This document shows positions 17,259-27,018 of a stretch of 63,141 bases of DNA, one piece after another. The notes below the pieces were generated by a model. That model had not been told where the DNA came from. It worked only from the letters and a program-made list of their open reading frames with translations, and made no database searches. The number at the start of each line of letters is the position of its first letter. Position 1 is the stretch's first letter. Source of the DNA: an uncultured Clostridia bacterium (GTDB lineage Bacteria; Bacillota; Clostridia; Christensenellales; UBA1242); the NCBI GenBank assembly GCA_947630745.1, contig CANRIT010000007.1, positions 1-63,141 of the forward strand. The letters run 5' to 3'. The translations under genes were made by a program, and so were the position numbers.

Positions 17259-18104
17259 TTAACCTAGAAATATTTGCATTTTTGCCTTTTTATTGGCAAT
17301 TTTTGCAATGGCAACTATATTTTTATTCTGCGTAACAAAATATTCGCCATCAATTTCGTCCACTAACAAGGTTTGCCCGTTAAGTAAGTTTGAAGTCTGC
17401 TGGGCGTCAAGTTTTAAAATTGGATAGTTTAAAACCTTGTCAATCGATACAATTTTGCTTGTAACATTGTCTTTGTTTAAATCGGCAATTTCAACACAAT
17501 CAGCTAGTTCAAATTCGCCCAATTTTGTGCGCGTTAGTTCGGTCATGGTTGCCAAACTGTTTAGTTTAATTGCCAAATCGCGCCCAATTGCGCGTATGTA
17601 TGTGCCAGAAGAGCATGTTATATCTAAGGTTAATTCGGCGTTTTCAAACCCAACTAAATCAATATCAAATATCGTTATCTCTTTAGCGGGAAGAACAAAA
17701 TCGACATTTTTCCTTGCCAAACTGTATGCTCGCACCCCACCAATTGACTTTGCGCTGTAATTTGGCGGAACTTGGCTTATTTTACCTTTAAATTTGGGTA
17801 AAACTGCTTCAATCTGCTGCCGTGTTGGTATCTTTGAACAACTTTCCACAACACTACCAGTTGCATCCAAACTATCGGTTGAATAGCCAAATTTGAACTT
17901 TGCCAAATAGGTTTTGTTTTTTTGCTGCATTATATCAAACAATTTTGTGGCTTTGTTTATGGTAATCAAAAGCACGCCAGTTGCCATTGGGTCAAGGCTG
18001 CCAAGATGCCCAACCTTAAAGCCAGTTAGATGCTTAATTTTGTTTACCGCATCAAAACTTGTCCAGCCCGCCGGCTTGTTTACTGGAATTATCCCGTTAA
18101 TCAT
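17259..18104 (-). CDS. truB: tRNA pseudouridine-55 synthase
   Basis: Makes pseudouridine 55 in the T-loop of tRNAs. 281 aa. Catalytic D38 lies in VGHLGSLDPMATGVL (commonly VGHTGTLDP). Other family motifs are PVNKPAGWTS, YSAKSIGGVRAY and CSSGTYIRAIGRDLA. A C-terminal PUA-like region is present (about 225-281). Overlaps rbfA by 8 nt. Confidence 0.96.
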   Translation of the reverse strand: MINGIIPVNKPAGWTSFDAVNKIKHLTGFKVGHLGSLDPMATGVLLITINKATKLFDIMQQKNKTYLAKFKFGYSTDSLDATGSVVESCSKIPTRQQIEAVLPKFKGKISQVPPNYSAKSIGGVRAYSLARKNVDFVLPAKEITIFDIDLVGFENAELTLDITCSSGTYIRAIGRDLAIKLNSLATMTELTRTKLGEFELADCVEIADLNKDNVTSKIVSIDKVLNYPILKLDAQQTSNLLNGQTLLVDEIDGEYFVTQNKNIVAIAKIANKKAKMQIFLG

Positions 18105-18474
18105 CCTTATCCTCGGGCTGTTCTACATTAGTTGAATATGTTATTGTGTTTAAAATGTTTTCTATCTTTTGCGAATATTCCACGCTGTTGTCAAGCCTAA
18201 ATTCCAAACGCGGAGTTATCCTTAACTTAACCGCCTTTGCAAGTTTGCCGCGAATAAAGCCCGCTGCGCCCTTAATGCGGGCAAGAACTTCGGCTTTTTC
18301 TGTTTTGCCAACGCATGAGATATATACATTGGCATTTGCTAAATCTGGTGTAATTTGCACCTGAGTTACACTAATTATTGCATCTATCTGCGGGTCCCTA
18401 AGTTCGGTTTGGATAATGTGATTTAAGGCTTTTTCAATTTCACTATTAATGCGTTCCAACCTAATATTTTTCAT
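18097..18474 (-). CDS. rbfA: Ribosome-binding factor A
   Basis: 30S maturation factor with a type II KH fold. 125 aa. LERINSEIEKALNHIIQTELRDPQI and TPDLANANVYIS, then LRITPRLEFRLDNSVEY, are the conserved segments. Acidic C-terminal tail. Start codon overlaps the infB stop (TAATG). Confidence 0.95.
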   Translation of the reverse strand: MKNIRLERINSEIEKALNHIIQTELRDPQIDAIISVTQVQITPDLANANVYISCVGKTEKAEVLARIKGAAGFIRGKLAKAVKLRITPRLEFRLDNSVEYSQKIENILNTITYSTNVEQPEDKDD

Positions 18475-20996
18475 TATTCTTCAATCCTTTTAAGGGTGTA
18501 GCATTCAATTCGGTCGCCAACCAAAATGTCGTCAAAGCCAAGTTTTATGCCGCATTCCCTATCTTTAAGTGCCTCTTTAACATCGTCTTTAACAATTTTA
18601 ACCGATTTGATGTCGGTTGTGGCAATAAGGTCATCCCCGCGATAGATATGCGCGTGTTCGTTGCGGACAATCTTCCCGTCTTTAACCAGACTGCCGGCAA
18701 CAATACCCGCGGTTGAAAGTTTAAACACAGCAATAACTTCCGCTTTGCCAAGATAAACTTCTTCGTACTTAGGCTCTTTAAGCCCTTTAACTACGCGTTC
18801 AACTTCTTCAAGCAGCTCGTAAATGATTTTGTAGGTGTAAATTTTAATTTTCATGCGGTCGGCAAGCGTTTTAACCTTGCTATCCTGACTAACATTAAAC
18901 GCAATCACCATTGCATTTGATGCCGATGCCAAAATTAAATCACTTTCGCTTATTGCACCCACTCCGCTGTGCAGAATGTTGATTTTAACCTCTTCGTTAT
19001 TAAGTTTTAATAGCGAAGATTTTATTGCTTCAAGCGAGCCGTGTACATCTGTTTTAAGCACAATGTTTAAGATTTTTAAGTCTTTTTGGCTGGTTTTTTG
19101 CAACAAATCTTCCAAACTGTTGCCGCCCGATTGCTTTAATAATTCTTGTTTTTGGCGCGCTTTTCGCTCTTCCACAATCTGTTTTGACAATTTTTCATCA
19201 ACCACAGTGAAGGTTTCGCCCGCCTCTGGCACTTCATTAAAGCCAAGCACGGTTACTGGCATTGATGGTGTGGCGTTTTTAACTGCAAGCCCGTTTTCGT
19301 CAATCATGGCTTTTACCTTGCATATGCTTGTGCCAGAGATGATTGTGTCACCCACATGCAAACTGCCGTCCATAACAATAAGCGAGGCAACTGCGCCTTT
19401 GCCCTTGTCAAGTTTAGATTCCAAAATTGTACCCATTGCTGGCGTGTTTGGATTGGCTTTAAGGTTTTGAACATCGGCAACCAAAAGGATAGTTTCCAAA
19501 AGTTTGTCAATCCCCTCGCCTGTTTTTGCCGAAATTTTGCAAATTATTGCATCGCCGCCCCATTCTTCTGGCAAAACATTATTTTCTGCCAACTGCTGCA
19601 AAATGCGGTCTGGGTCGGCTTGCGGTTTGTCTATCTTATTTATTGCCACAATCATTGGGATGTTTGCGGATTTTATGTGATTTATTGCTTCAACCGTCTG
19701 TGGCATAATGCCGTCATCGGCAGCAACAATCAAAATTGCTATATCGGTTACGCTTGCCCCACGCGCGCGCATTGCGGTAAATGCCTCATGCCCCGGGGTG
19801 TCAATAAATGTTATATATTTGTCGTTAACCTTAACCCTATATGCGCCAATGGCTTGGGTTATGCCGCCCGCCTCGCTTGATGTTACTTGCGTTTTGCGGA
19901 TGTAGTCAAGCAAGCTGGTTTTGCCGTGGTCAACATGCCCCATAACGGTGACGATTGGTGGACGAACAACGGCAAGATTTTCGTCATAACTGCGGATTGA
20001 ACTTTGCACATCTTTAAGTTTTTCTTCACTTGTTTTGTCCAATTTCTGCACAAGTTCAACGCCCATATCCGACATAACAAGTTCGGCTGTGGCAAAATCT
20101 ATGGTAGAATTTATGGTTACCATCATGCCCAAAATCATAAACTTTTTGATGATTTCGCTAACCGGCTTTCCGCTGGCTTCGGACAAAAGTTTGATAGTTA
20201 TGTTGTCGGTATTAATAATTGCTGGACCGGTTCTGGTTTCAACCACCTTTTCCACACTATCTTTCTTTTTAGGGCGGATTTTTCTGTTTACTGCACGGTC
20301 GCTATCATCTTCCACCTCCAACATGCCGCGCTTGATTAAATCGCGTTTGCTGTACGCATGCTTTTCTTCAAAGTGCGCATTGTCTTTCTTTTTGTTTACA
20401 TTGCGTGCCGGACTTGATGTGATAATTGGCTGTGCATAGTTGATTGCTGGGCGTTTGTTATCCCTATTTTGTTGTGGGCGGGAAGCATTCGTGCGCTGAT
20501 TTTGGTTTTGATTTTGATTGCGGAAATTGTTGAATTTACCCTGCCCAGTCTGCTGATAGCGATTAAATTGATTGCGGTTGTTTTGATTGTTTGGCCGATT
20601 TTGATTTTGCCTATACTGATTTTGATATTGACCTTGATTGTTGCGGGCAGAATTTTGACCAAAATTTCTGTTTTGATTTTGGTTTTGATTGTTTTGAACA
20701 TTGCGATTTTGGTTTTGAACTGGCTGCTTTGTCTGTTCAGGCTTTGGTGCGATAACTTCTGGCTGCTCGATTTTTTCTGGTTTTACTTCAACAACTTCGG
20801 GCCGCTTTTCTTCCACCTTTTGCGCGTTTGTAATTAAAGAAGATTCCTTATCCTTAAGCGTGCGGGTAAGGTTGCTCATCTCCACTTTTAAATTGAAAAA
20901 CTTTTCTGCAAGCCCAATAATCTGCTTGTCTTGCACCATGGCTTGAAGTTGTTTTATTGCCTTGTTAAATTCTTGATTTTTTGTTTCGTTTGCCAA
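18474..20996 (-). CDS. infB: Translation initiation factor IF-2 with an Asn/Gln-rich linker
   Basis: GTPase delivering initiator tRNA. 840 aa. A helical N-domain (1-60) is followed by a striking low-complexity Asn/Gln/Arg segment (about 90-180) and a basic IF2N region. The G domain has G1 GHVDHGKT (353-360), DTPGHEAF and NKID. Domains II, III and IV follow to the C-terminus. The start is TTG at 20996 with AAGGAG 9 nt upstream, just after the ylxQ stop; the reading frame has no better ATG. The usual IF2 linker is Ala/Pro/Lys rich, so the N/Q richness is unusual. Confidence 0.96.
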   Translation of the reverse strand: MANETKNQEFNKAIKQLQAMVQDKQIIGLAEKFFNLKVEMSNLTRTLKDKESSLITNAQKVEEKRPEVVEVKPEKIEQPEVIAPKPEQTKQPVQNQNRNVQNNQNQNQNRNFGQNSARNNQGQYQNQYRQNQNRPNNQNNRNQFNRYQQTGQGKFNNFRNQNQNQNQRTNASRPQQNRDNKRPAINYAQPIITSSPARNVNKKKDNAHFEEKHAYSKRDLIKRGMLEVEDDSDRAVNRKIRPKKKDSVEKVVETRTGPAIINTDNITIKLLSEASGKPVSEIIKKFMILGMMVTINSTIDFATAELVMSDMGVELVQKLDKTSEEKLKDVQSSIRSYDENLAVVRPPIVTVMGHVDHGKTSLLDYIRKTQVTSSEAGGITQAIGAYRVKVNDKYITFIDTPGHEAFTAMRARGASVTDIAILIVAADDGIMPQTVEAINHIKSANIPMIVAINKIDKPQADPDRILQQLAENNVLPEEWGGDAIICKISAKTGEGIDKLLETILLVADVQNLKANPNTPAMGTILESKLDKGKGAVASLIVMDGSLHVGDTIISGTSICKVKAMIDENGLAVKNATPSMPVTVLGFNEVPEAGETFTVVDEKLSKQIVEERKARQKQELLKQSGGNSLEDLLQKTSQKDLKILNIVLKTDVHGSLEAIKSSLLKLNNEEVKINILHSGVGAISESDLILASASNAMVIAFNVSQDSKVKTLADRMKIKIYTYKIIYELLEEVERVVKGLKEPKYEEVYLGKAEVIAVFKLSTAGIVAGSLVKDGKIVRNEHAHIYRGDDLIATTDIKSVKIVKDDVKEALKDRECGIKLGFDDILVGDRIECYTLKRIEE

Positions 20997-21281
20997 TTAT
21001 TTCATCTCCTTTAAAATTGCGTTTGCCAAATTTTCGTCCGCTATGCCCAAAATTTTTACATCCAAAATTCCGCTAAGTTCAGCCAAGGGTTGCTGAGTTA
21101 TTATATACGAACAATTGTGTTTTGTTGCCAAATTTTTTGCTAGGTCTACTAAATTTTGGCTTGCAGTTTGACAGCACATAATAAGGTATAATTTTTGCTT
21201 AATATACTTTAAATGCGTTTGTCCGCTAAACAATTTGTTTGCCTTTTTTGCAAAATTTAAATAACTAGATACTTTGTTCAT
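20997..21281 (-). CDS. L7Ae/L30e-family RNA-binding protein, YlxQ-like
   Basis: 94 aa, in the canonical slot between ylxR and infB, with the L7Ae-like fold inferred from LYLIMCCQTASQN and the hydrophobic strands. Related proteins bind kink-turn-type RNA. Overlaps the end of the ylxR gene by 17 nt, so translationally coupled. The N-terminal GKARKAG-type motif of the family is weak (FAKKANKLFSGQ). Confidence 0.8.
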   Translation of the reverse strand: MNKVSSYLNFAKKANKLFSGQTHLKYIKQKLYLIMCCQTASQNLVDLAKNLATKHNCSYIITQQPLAELSGILDVKILGIADENLANAILKEMK

Positions 21282-21522
21282 ACTCTCCTATCAACTGATA
21301 TATCTCGTCCCCAACATTGGATTTGAATGCTTTGTTAACTGCTTTCTTTTTAATAGCTTGCTGCAAACATTGTTTGTTTTTGCAGATGTATGCCCCGCGC
21401 CCGCCAAGTTTAAAGTTTAAGTCAAGCACAAATTGATTGCCAATTTTTGCTAAGCGCAACAATTCCGCTTGCTGTTTTGGCTGCCTACAAACAATACATC
21501 GCCTTTCTTGTTTTATGTGCAT
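21265..21522 (-). CDS. YlxR-family (RnpM) RNA-binding protein
   Basis: 85 aa. The family signature RRCIVCRQPKQQAELLRL and GRGAYICKNKQCLQQAIKKKAVNKAF is unmistakable. Homologues have been reported to bind RNase P RNA. Located between nusA and the ylxQ-like gene, 19 nt after nusA. Confidence 0.93.
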   Translation of the reverse strand: MHIKQERRCIVCRQPKQQAELLRLAKIGNQFVLDLNFKLGGRGAYICKNKQCLQQAIKKKAVNKAFKSNVGDEIYQLIGEYEQSI

Positions 21523-21541
21523 TTTGTGTAATTTCTCCTTA

Positions 21542-22660
21542 CTAGTCTATATCACTAAAGAAGTCATCATCCAAAATTATATTTGCGTTTGATGTGCTAA
21601 CCACATCGTTTGTTGAAGCAACTTGCTCTTTGGTTGGCTTAACATCAATTTTGTAGCCAGTAAGTTTTGCTGCAAGACGGACATTATGCCCACCTTTACC
21701 AATTGCAAGCGACAATTTATTTTCTGGCACAAGCACATTTGCTATGCCGGCTGCCGTGTCAACCGTTATTTCGCTAACTTCGGCTGGGCTTAATGCTGCA
21801 ACAATATAGTCCGCTGGATTTTCGCTGTAATTAATAATGTCAATCTTTTCACCATTCAACTCGTTAATAACCGAATTTATGCGCATACCTTTGTTGCCAA
21901 TGCAAGCGCCAACAGCATCAAGATTAGGCACTTTTGCTTGCACGGATATTTTTGTGCGAAGACCAGGTTCACGCACAATGTTTACAATTGAAACTTCGCC
22001 ATTAGTAAGTTCTGGCACTTCCATTTCAAGCAACATGCGCACAAAGTTTACATGTGTGCGAGAAACTTGCACAACTGTGCCGCGGAAATCGTCTTTTATG
22101 TGACGAACATACACCTTTATGCGGTCGCCCGGCTTTAAATTGTCAGACGGCAAAAGGTCGCGCTTGGTAAGCAAGCCTTCCAAAGTTGTGCCGCCAATTT
22201 CCAAGTAAACGTTGTCAATATCAATACGCTTAACAATGGCAACCACAATTTTGCCCTCTTTTTCCGCAATGTCTTTATAAACCGACTGCTTTTCAATTTC
22301 CTTAATCTTTTGGGTGATAACCTGCTTTGCGGTTTGCACGGCAATGCGATTGAAATCTTTTGTGCTTTCTTCTTCCGCAACAATATCGCCCACTTTGTAT
22401 GAATGCTTTATCTGTTTTGCCTCTTCAAGGCTGATTTCTTTATCCATATCGTCAACCTCGTCAACAACGGTGCGATAAGAATAAATTTTAATTGTGTTCT
22501 TTTCCGGATTAAGTTTTACTTGCGCATTTTTTGCCATACCACAATTTTTTTTGTACGCTGCGGTAAGTGCTTGTTCTAGTGCTGCAATAAAAACCTCTTC
22601 ATTAATACCCTTTTCTGCTTGTAAATCTTTTAATGCTTCAAAAAAATCTTTGTTAACCAC
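21542..22660 (-). CDS. nusA: Transcription termination/antitermination protein NusA
   Basis: Binds RNA polymerase to control pausing, termination and antitermination. 372 aa: N-terminal RNAP-binding domain (1-130), S1 domain (about 137-200; GKIVVAIVKRIDIDNVYLEIG), then KH1 and KH2 with IGNKGMRI and IGKGGHNVRLAAKLTG. It lacks the acidic C-terminal repeats, as in most Firmicutes. The start is GTG at 22660 with AAAGGAG upstream. Confidence 0.96.
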   Translation of the reverse strand: MVNKDFFEALKDLQAEKGINEEVFIAALEQALTAAYKKNCGMAKNAQVKLNPEKNTIKIYSYRTVVDEVDDMDKEISLEEAKQIKHSYKVGDIVAEEESTKDFNRIAVQTAKQVITQKIKEIEKQSVYKDIAEKEGKIVVAIVKRIDIDNVYLEIGGTTLEGLLTKRDLLPSDNLKPGDRIKVYVRHIKDDFRGTVVQVSRTHVNFVRMLLEMEVPELTNGEVSIVNIVREPGLRTKISVQAKVPNLDAVGACIGNKGMRINSVINELNGEKIDIINYSENPADYIVAALSPAEVSEITVDTAAGIANVLVPENKLSLAIGKGGHNVRLAAKLTGYKIDVKPTKEQVASTNDVVSTSNANIILDDDFFSDID

Positions 22661-22740
22661 TTTTTTTCTCCTTTTAAAATACCTTTTAAATTAATACATA
22701 TTGTGTATTACATGCGTTAAATACCCAAAATATTGATAAG

Positions 22741-23193
22741 TTAAAAATCAATATAAGGTGTGATTTGTGCAACATAAACATTGTCTAGGTTAAGGTTTTC
22801 ACCATCAATGCTAAATGTAAAATCGTCTTGTGTAAAGCCAACAAGTGTTGCCACAAATTCCTTTTTGCCGTCAATTTTGCGATAAAGCGAAACTTTTACC
22901 TTTTGATTTAAATACTTTTTAAACTGCCAATCGTATTTAAGTGGCCTATCCAAGCCATAGGACGACACATCCAAATGATAAGGCTCACCGTCTGTTGGGT
23001 CAAGTTCGTCAAGCAAATCGCTAATCTGATTGCTTTTTGCCTCACAATCGTCAAGGGTTACACCATTGGGTTTATCAAGATAAACAATAAGGTGCATGCC
23101 ATCTTGCCGTTTAACATACTCCACTTCAACCAACTTTATGTCGTCTTTAAAAAGTGGAGTAATTGCATCTAAAACTTCATCTGCAACTTTCAT
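22741..23193 (-). CDS. rimP: Ribosome maturation factor RimP
   Basis: Needed for 30S assembly around S12. 150 aa with the conserved GVTLDDCEAKSNQISDLLDELDP and YHLDVSSYGLDRPLK segments. First gene of rimP-nusA-ylxR-ylxQ-infB-rbfA-truB, reading from its own promoter, with a TTAGGAG ribosome site. A stem-loop lies between the promoter and the gene. Confidence 0.95.
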   Translation of the reverse strand: MKVADEVLDAITPLFKDDIKLVEVEYVKRQDGMHLIVYLDKPNGVTLDDCEAKSNQISDLLDELDPTDGEPYHLDVSSYGLDRPLKYDWQFKKYLNQKVKVSLYRKIDGKKEFVATLVGFTQDDFTFSIDGENLNLDNVYVAQITPYIDF

Positions 23194-23214
23194 TTTAACT
23201 CCTAAAAACTAATT

Positions 23215-23236
23215 TAGGAGTGGCTAACCACTCCTA
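23215..23236 (-). terminator. Strong stem-loop between the polC-like gene and rimP
   Basis: TAGGAGTGG (23215-23223), CTAA, CCACTCCTA (23228-23236): 9 perfect bp. It lies 3-24 nt past the start site of the rimP promoter. It may end polC-like transcription and also form a 5' stem-loop on rimP mRNA. The U-run is interrupted (AAAUUAGUUUUUAG). Confidence 0.6.
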
Positions 23237-23245
23237 CTTTATTAT

Positions 23246-23274
23246 ATTATATCACATTAAAATCAATAAATCAA
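23246..23274 (-). promoter_or_regulatory. Promoter of the rimP-nusA-infB operon
   Basis: Minus strand: TTGATT (complement of 23269-23274), 17-nt spacer, TATAAT (complement of 23246-23251) within the extended -10 TGTGATATAAT. Confidence 0.8.
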
Positions 23275-23305
23275 TAGTTTTAAGCAAATTTTTTAATTTT
23301 GTTTG

Positions 23306-24820
23306 CTACATAAGTTTTATAAACACCTTTGCCGTTGCGGTTGCATCGTCTGTGGCGGTGTGGGCATGAATAAGCGGAACATTCAATTTTTCCGCAATTG
23401 TGCCAAGTTTGTAGTTTTTAAGTCCGGGCAGTTTTTGGCGCGCCATTTCAAGCGTATCCATTTGCGGATTGTCGAAATTGTACGAATAAAGTTTACCCAA
23501 AAAATGCAAAAACGAAATATCAAACGCTATATTTTGCGCAACAAGCGTGCTGCCGTAACAGAACTTGTAAAAGTCTGGCAACACATAGTTTATGGTTGGC
23601 GCGTCTTTAACCATTTGGTCGTTTATTCCAGTTAGGGTTGTTATTTCGTCTGGAATGTGGCGTTGCGGATTTACAAGGGATGCAAATGTTTCAACAATTT
23701 TGCCGTTTACAATTTTGCACGCACCAATTTGGATGACTGTATCCTTGTTGGCATCAAAACCAGTTGTTTCCAAGTCAAACACCACAAAACTTCCGTCAAA
23801 CTTTTTTTCTTCCTCATCAAAAAGCCCACCCTGCTGATATTCCACATAAGTTTGCGGGAAAACGGTGTGATAGTTTTCGTTAACGGATTTTATGTGCTTA
23901 ATCTCTTCACGCTGATAGTCGCAGCGGGCAATTGAAATTGCGGTGAAATTAAGTTTGCCATTAAAGCTTCTAAACGAGCCAAAACAACTAACACTCATAC
24001 CAACTTCAATTAAATCACCCTTGTTTTCGTCCGCCTGACGCGGAAAAATGCTGCAGTACAAAATTTTGTCCTCATTTTTAAGGGCGAAACTGTAAAATGG
24101 GCGTTCTTCACTAACCTGCTGCCCGTCCTTTTTGCGCTGGCGGGTGTATGTGCGCTTGCTTATGTTTGTAACCGTGCCGCAGATTACCACGTTTTCAACC
24201 GGCTGGGTAATTTTGGTGTAGTCGATGGCAAGCGTATAGTCGTTTTTGCCAATTATGTTAGAGATGTTGGATAGTTTGTATATAGTTTTGTCGTCAGCCT
24301 TTTTTATGGAAGAGATAAATTCCATATTATTTTCTATCTGGCTGGACGCGATTTCATCTTCCTTTTTAACGAAATTTACAACAAAATCCGCAAGAAAACT
24401 CTCTTTAAGTTTTTTTGCAAGCATTTCTTCGCGATTATTTGCCGTGGCATATTCGTACGATGAGGCGGAAAGGCAGATGCTTAATATCACCTTAACCCCG
24501 TCAATTTCAACTGCAATGTCGTTGAAAGTGAAGTTTTTGCTAAGCGCGGGGAAGTTGTTTACAAGCGTCATATAGGCGTGATTTGCAATTGCGCGCTTAT
24601 CAAGCGGACAAGATATAAAATTAAGCTCGTATCTAACAAAATCACCCACAATTTCAAGCACTTTGTCGTAGATGATTTTGCGGTTCTGCTCGTTTATTTT
24701 AAACACTTGTGGATTGTATAAAAAATTTATGGTACATGTGTTTGTACGCTCGCTATACTCTGCATCTTTAAATTGTAAACCGTCAAACAAGCGGTTTAAA
24801 ATGTCTAATTGATTTTCCAC
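23306..24820 (-). CDS. PolC-derived OB-fold/DEDDh exonuclease protein lacking PHP and polymerase domains, 504 aa
   Basis: This occupies the polC slot between rseP and rimP. Residues 1-190 resemble the PolC N-terminal domain and 205-300 the OB domain (VVICGTVTNISKR, YSFALKNEDKILYC). A DEDDh 3'-5' exonuclease follows at 345-504, with D349 and E351 (FDLETTG), D434 and H487...D492. The PHP domain, into which the exonuclease is inserted in full PolC, and the roughly 900-residue polymerase part are absent, and the frame ends right after the exonuclease. A linker Q-G-G-L-F (330-334) resembles a sliding-clamp-binding motif. It has a GTG start, AAGGA, a perfect promoter and a 3' stem-loop, so it looks intact and expressed. 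It could proofread in trans or act in repair. A full replicase must lie elsewhere. Confidence 0.85.
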   Translation of the reverse strand: MENQLDILNRLFDGLQFKDAEYSERTNTCTINFLYNPQVFKINEQNRKIIYDKVLEIVGDFVRYELNFISCPLDKRAIANHAYMTLVNNFPALSKNFTFNDIAVEIDGVKVILSICLSASSYEYATANNREEMLAKKLKESFLADFVVNFVKKEDEIASSQIENNMEFISSIKKADDKTIYKLSNISNIIGKNDYTLAIDYTKITQPVENVVICGTVTNISKRTYTRQRKKDGQQVSEERPFYSFALKNEDKILYCSIFPRQADENKGDLIEVGMSVSCFGSFRSFNGKLNFTAISIARCDYQREEIKHIKSVNENYHTVFPQTYVEYQQGGLFDEEEKKFDGSFVVFDLETTGFDANKDTVIQIGACKIVNGKIVETFASLVNPQRHIPDEITTLTGINDQMVKDAPTINYVLPDFYKFCYGSTLVAQNIAFDISFLHFLGKLYSYNFDNPQMDTLEMARQKLPGLKNYKLGTIAEKLNVPLIHAHTATDDATATAKVFIKLM

Positions 24821-24839
24821 AAAATGTCCTTATAAAAGG

Positions 24840-24868
24840 ATTATATCAAAAAATTGCGCATTTGTCAA
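24840..24868 (-). promoter_or_regulatory. Promoter of the polC-like gene
   Basis: Minus strand: TTGACA (complement of 24863-24868), 17-nt spacer, TATAAT (complement of 24840-24845), 20 nt before the GTG. Confidence 0.88.
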
Positions 24869-24881
24869 GAAATGTGCAAAA

Positions 24882-26084
24882 TTAAATTATAAACTGGATT
24901 ATATCCACAATTATAACAAAGCCAAACAGGACAATAAGTCCAACATTGTTTATTGCGTTTATAACCTTTTGATTTATTGGCTTTTTGCGTATCCATTCAA
25001 TCAGCACAAACAGCATTTGGCAGCCGTCAAGCGCAGGGATTGGCAGCAGGTTGAACACGGCTAGGTTTACTGCAATTAGCGGCAACAGCACAAGCAGATA
25101 ATTTATGCTAGCGCGGCTATAATTTGCAATCATTTTAACCGTGGTTACCGGACCGCCAAGCGCGGTGATATCAAGTCTGCCAGTAAACAGCCTGCCTATA
25201 ATTATAAGCATTTTGTACGCCCATTTAAACGAAAATGGCACGCTGTTTAAAATAGCCTCGCCAAAGCTGTAACGATAAGTGTCAAGTGTAAGTTCGCCTT
25301 CATTGCTTGTGTCGACCAGACTCCAACCCACATACTCGCCCGCTTTTGTGGTGTTGCCGTTTGTAGTAAAGTCTTGCGCGGCGTAAAGGGCGTAAACTTT
25401 TGCATCCACCGATTGCTTTTTGCCCGCGCGCTTTATGTCGAAAGTTATATCTTTTAATTGCTGATTGTACGCTTTGCCATTGATTGTAACTTGCACAAAT
25501 TCGCCATCCGCATCGATTTTTGGATAGGTCTTTATTGTATAATCTTTAATAAGTACGCTAAGCGAATCGTCGTGGACAAAGTCAATTTTATGCCCATCCA
25601 CCCCAGTTAGCACGTCGCCCGCTTGCAAAAAACTATAATTTATGCTGGTGTTGTCAACCGACTTTACTTGAACCAAATCGTAGCCGTTAGCAAAAAGCAG
25701 CACAAAACTAAAAATTATTGCGCTTAAAAAGTTGAAAAACGCGCCAAAAAACAACACGATAAGCCGTTTCCATGGCTTTTGATTGTTGAAAGCGGTTGGA
25801 TTTTGCTTTCCGTCAGCATCGGCATCTTCGCCGTCAAACGCACAATATCCGCCAAGTGGAATGGCTCTAAGTGAAAAGATTTCGCCATTTTTCTTTTTCT
25901 TCTGCAAAATTTTAGGGCCAAAACCCACACTGAATTCATTTATTTTAAATTTGAGCATTTTGCCTGCGGTGTAATGCCCCAATTCGTGAATAAGCACCAT
26001 AAATAGCAAAACAACAATGGCCAAAATTATAAAGCCAATGTTTGTCATCACACTTGAAACTGAAAGCAAATTACTCATCTTCAT
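24882..26084 (-). CDS. rseP: Site-2 intramembrane zinc metalloprotease RseP
   Basis: Cleaves membrane-bound anti-sigma factors and signal-peptide remnants. 400 aa. Zinc ligands are in HELGH (residues 33-37) within the first helix; the C-terminal NLLPIPALDGCQ supplies the third ligand Asp. A PDZ-like domain lies between (about 140-275), larger and more Asp/Lys rich than in B. subtilis. The start may be at Met3 rather than Met1. Follows cdsA by 42 nt. Confidence 0.94.
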   Translation of the reverse strand: MKMSNLLSVSSVMTNIGFIILAIVVLLFMVLIHELGHYTAGKMLKFKINEFSVGFGPKILQKKKKNGEIFSLRAIPLGGYCAFDGEDADADGKQNPTAFNNQKPWKRLIVLFFGAFFNFLSAIIFSFVLLFANGYDLVQVKSVDNTSINYSFLQAGDVLTGVDGHKIDFVHDDSLSVLIKDYTIKTYPKIDADGEFVQVTINGKAYNQQLKDITFDIKRAGKKQSVDAKVYALYAAQDFTTNGNTTKAGEYVGWSLVDTSNEGELTLDTYRYSFGEAILNSVPFSFKWAYKMLIIIGRLFTGRLDITALGGPVTTVKMIANYSRASINYLLVLLPLIAVNLAVFNLLPIPALDGCQMLFVLIEWIRKKPINQKVINAINNVGLIVLFGFVIIVDIIQFII

Positions 26085-26126
26085 TATTTTATTAAACCCG
26101 CGATGCGTTTATACTATTATTAGCAG

Positions 26127-27017
26127 TTAAATCAATAATAAAATTATGTACAAATAAAACACATTAAAGATCATGGCATCAATTCTATCCAACATGCCAC
26201 CATGACCGGGAAGGATGTTTCCGCTGTCTTTAACCTGAGCGCGGCGTTTAATGAAACTTTCAAACAAATCGCCCGCTTGGCACAAAATTGAGCCAATCAG
26301 CCCAACAAGCAAGAAATGCCACCAAGCAATGCCATTTTGAATTAAAAATGCTTGCAAGCTGTTAACATTGTAGATTAACGCGTACACCAGCATTGCCCCG
26401 CCAATTCCGCCCAGCACGCCACCTATTGCGCCAGACACATGTTTGTTTGGGCTAATTTTAGGTGCAAGTTTTGGACCGCGCAGCAGCAAACCAAAGCAAT
26501 ACGCCAGTGTGTCGGTTAAAAATGTTATTGCAATAACCATAAGTATAAAGGCGATGCTGATGTTTTTGTAATTGAAAAATGCTTCTGCGTGGTTAATAAT
26601 TGTAAAGCAACCAAACAGCAAGCTTGGGTAAATACATGCCAAAATTGTGTTTAGGCTGATTTTAAATTTGGTTTTTGCATTGGATTGTTTAAGCGCAAGT
26701 TCGCCACACAAAACCACAACAAAATAGATAACCAGCCCAAGTAACTGAATAGGCAAAACATAGTACAATTTAAGGTATTTAAGGCAAATCATGCACACCA
26801 AATAGTTAAAAATTGGATAGGCAAACGCAAGCACCCTATTTACTGGTTTGTTAAGGTTGTCCAAAAGGTTACACATTTCAAAGGCGGCAACCATGGTTAA
26901 GCACAAAACAAAAAAGTCAAAAATATAATCGCCAATTGTGTATGGCAAAAACTTTGCACAAATTGCAAGTGCAACTGTCAAAACAATAATTGTACTGGTT
27001 AATAATCGTTTTTTCAT
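26127..27017 (-). CDS. cdsA: Phosphatidate cytidylyltransferase
   Basis: Makes CDP-diacylglycerol from phosphatidate and CTP, the committed step to phospholipids. ATG at 27017 (MKKRLLTST, AAGGAAT before it) gives 296 aa, with eight or so membrane helices. The family signature SFIKRRAQVKDSGNILPGHGG-MLDRID is complete near the C-terminus. The uppS stop lies 2 nt upstream. Confidence 0.95.
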   Translation of the reverse strand: MKKRLLTSTIIVLTVALAICAKFLPYTIGDYIFDFFVLCLTMVAAFEMCNLLDNLNKPVNRVLAFAYPIFNYLVCMICLKYLKLYYVLPIQLLGLVIYFVVVLCGELALKQSNAKTKFKISLNTILACIYPSLLFGCFTIINHAEAFFNYKNISIAFILMVIAITFLTDTLAYCFGLLLRGPKLAPKISPNKHVSGAIGGVLGGIGGAMLVYALIYNVNSLQAFLIQNGIAWWHFLLVGLIGSILCQAGDLFESFIKRRAQVKDSGNILPGHGGMLDRIDAMIFNVFYLYIILLLI

Positions 27018-27018
27018 A

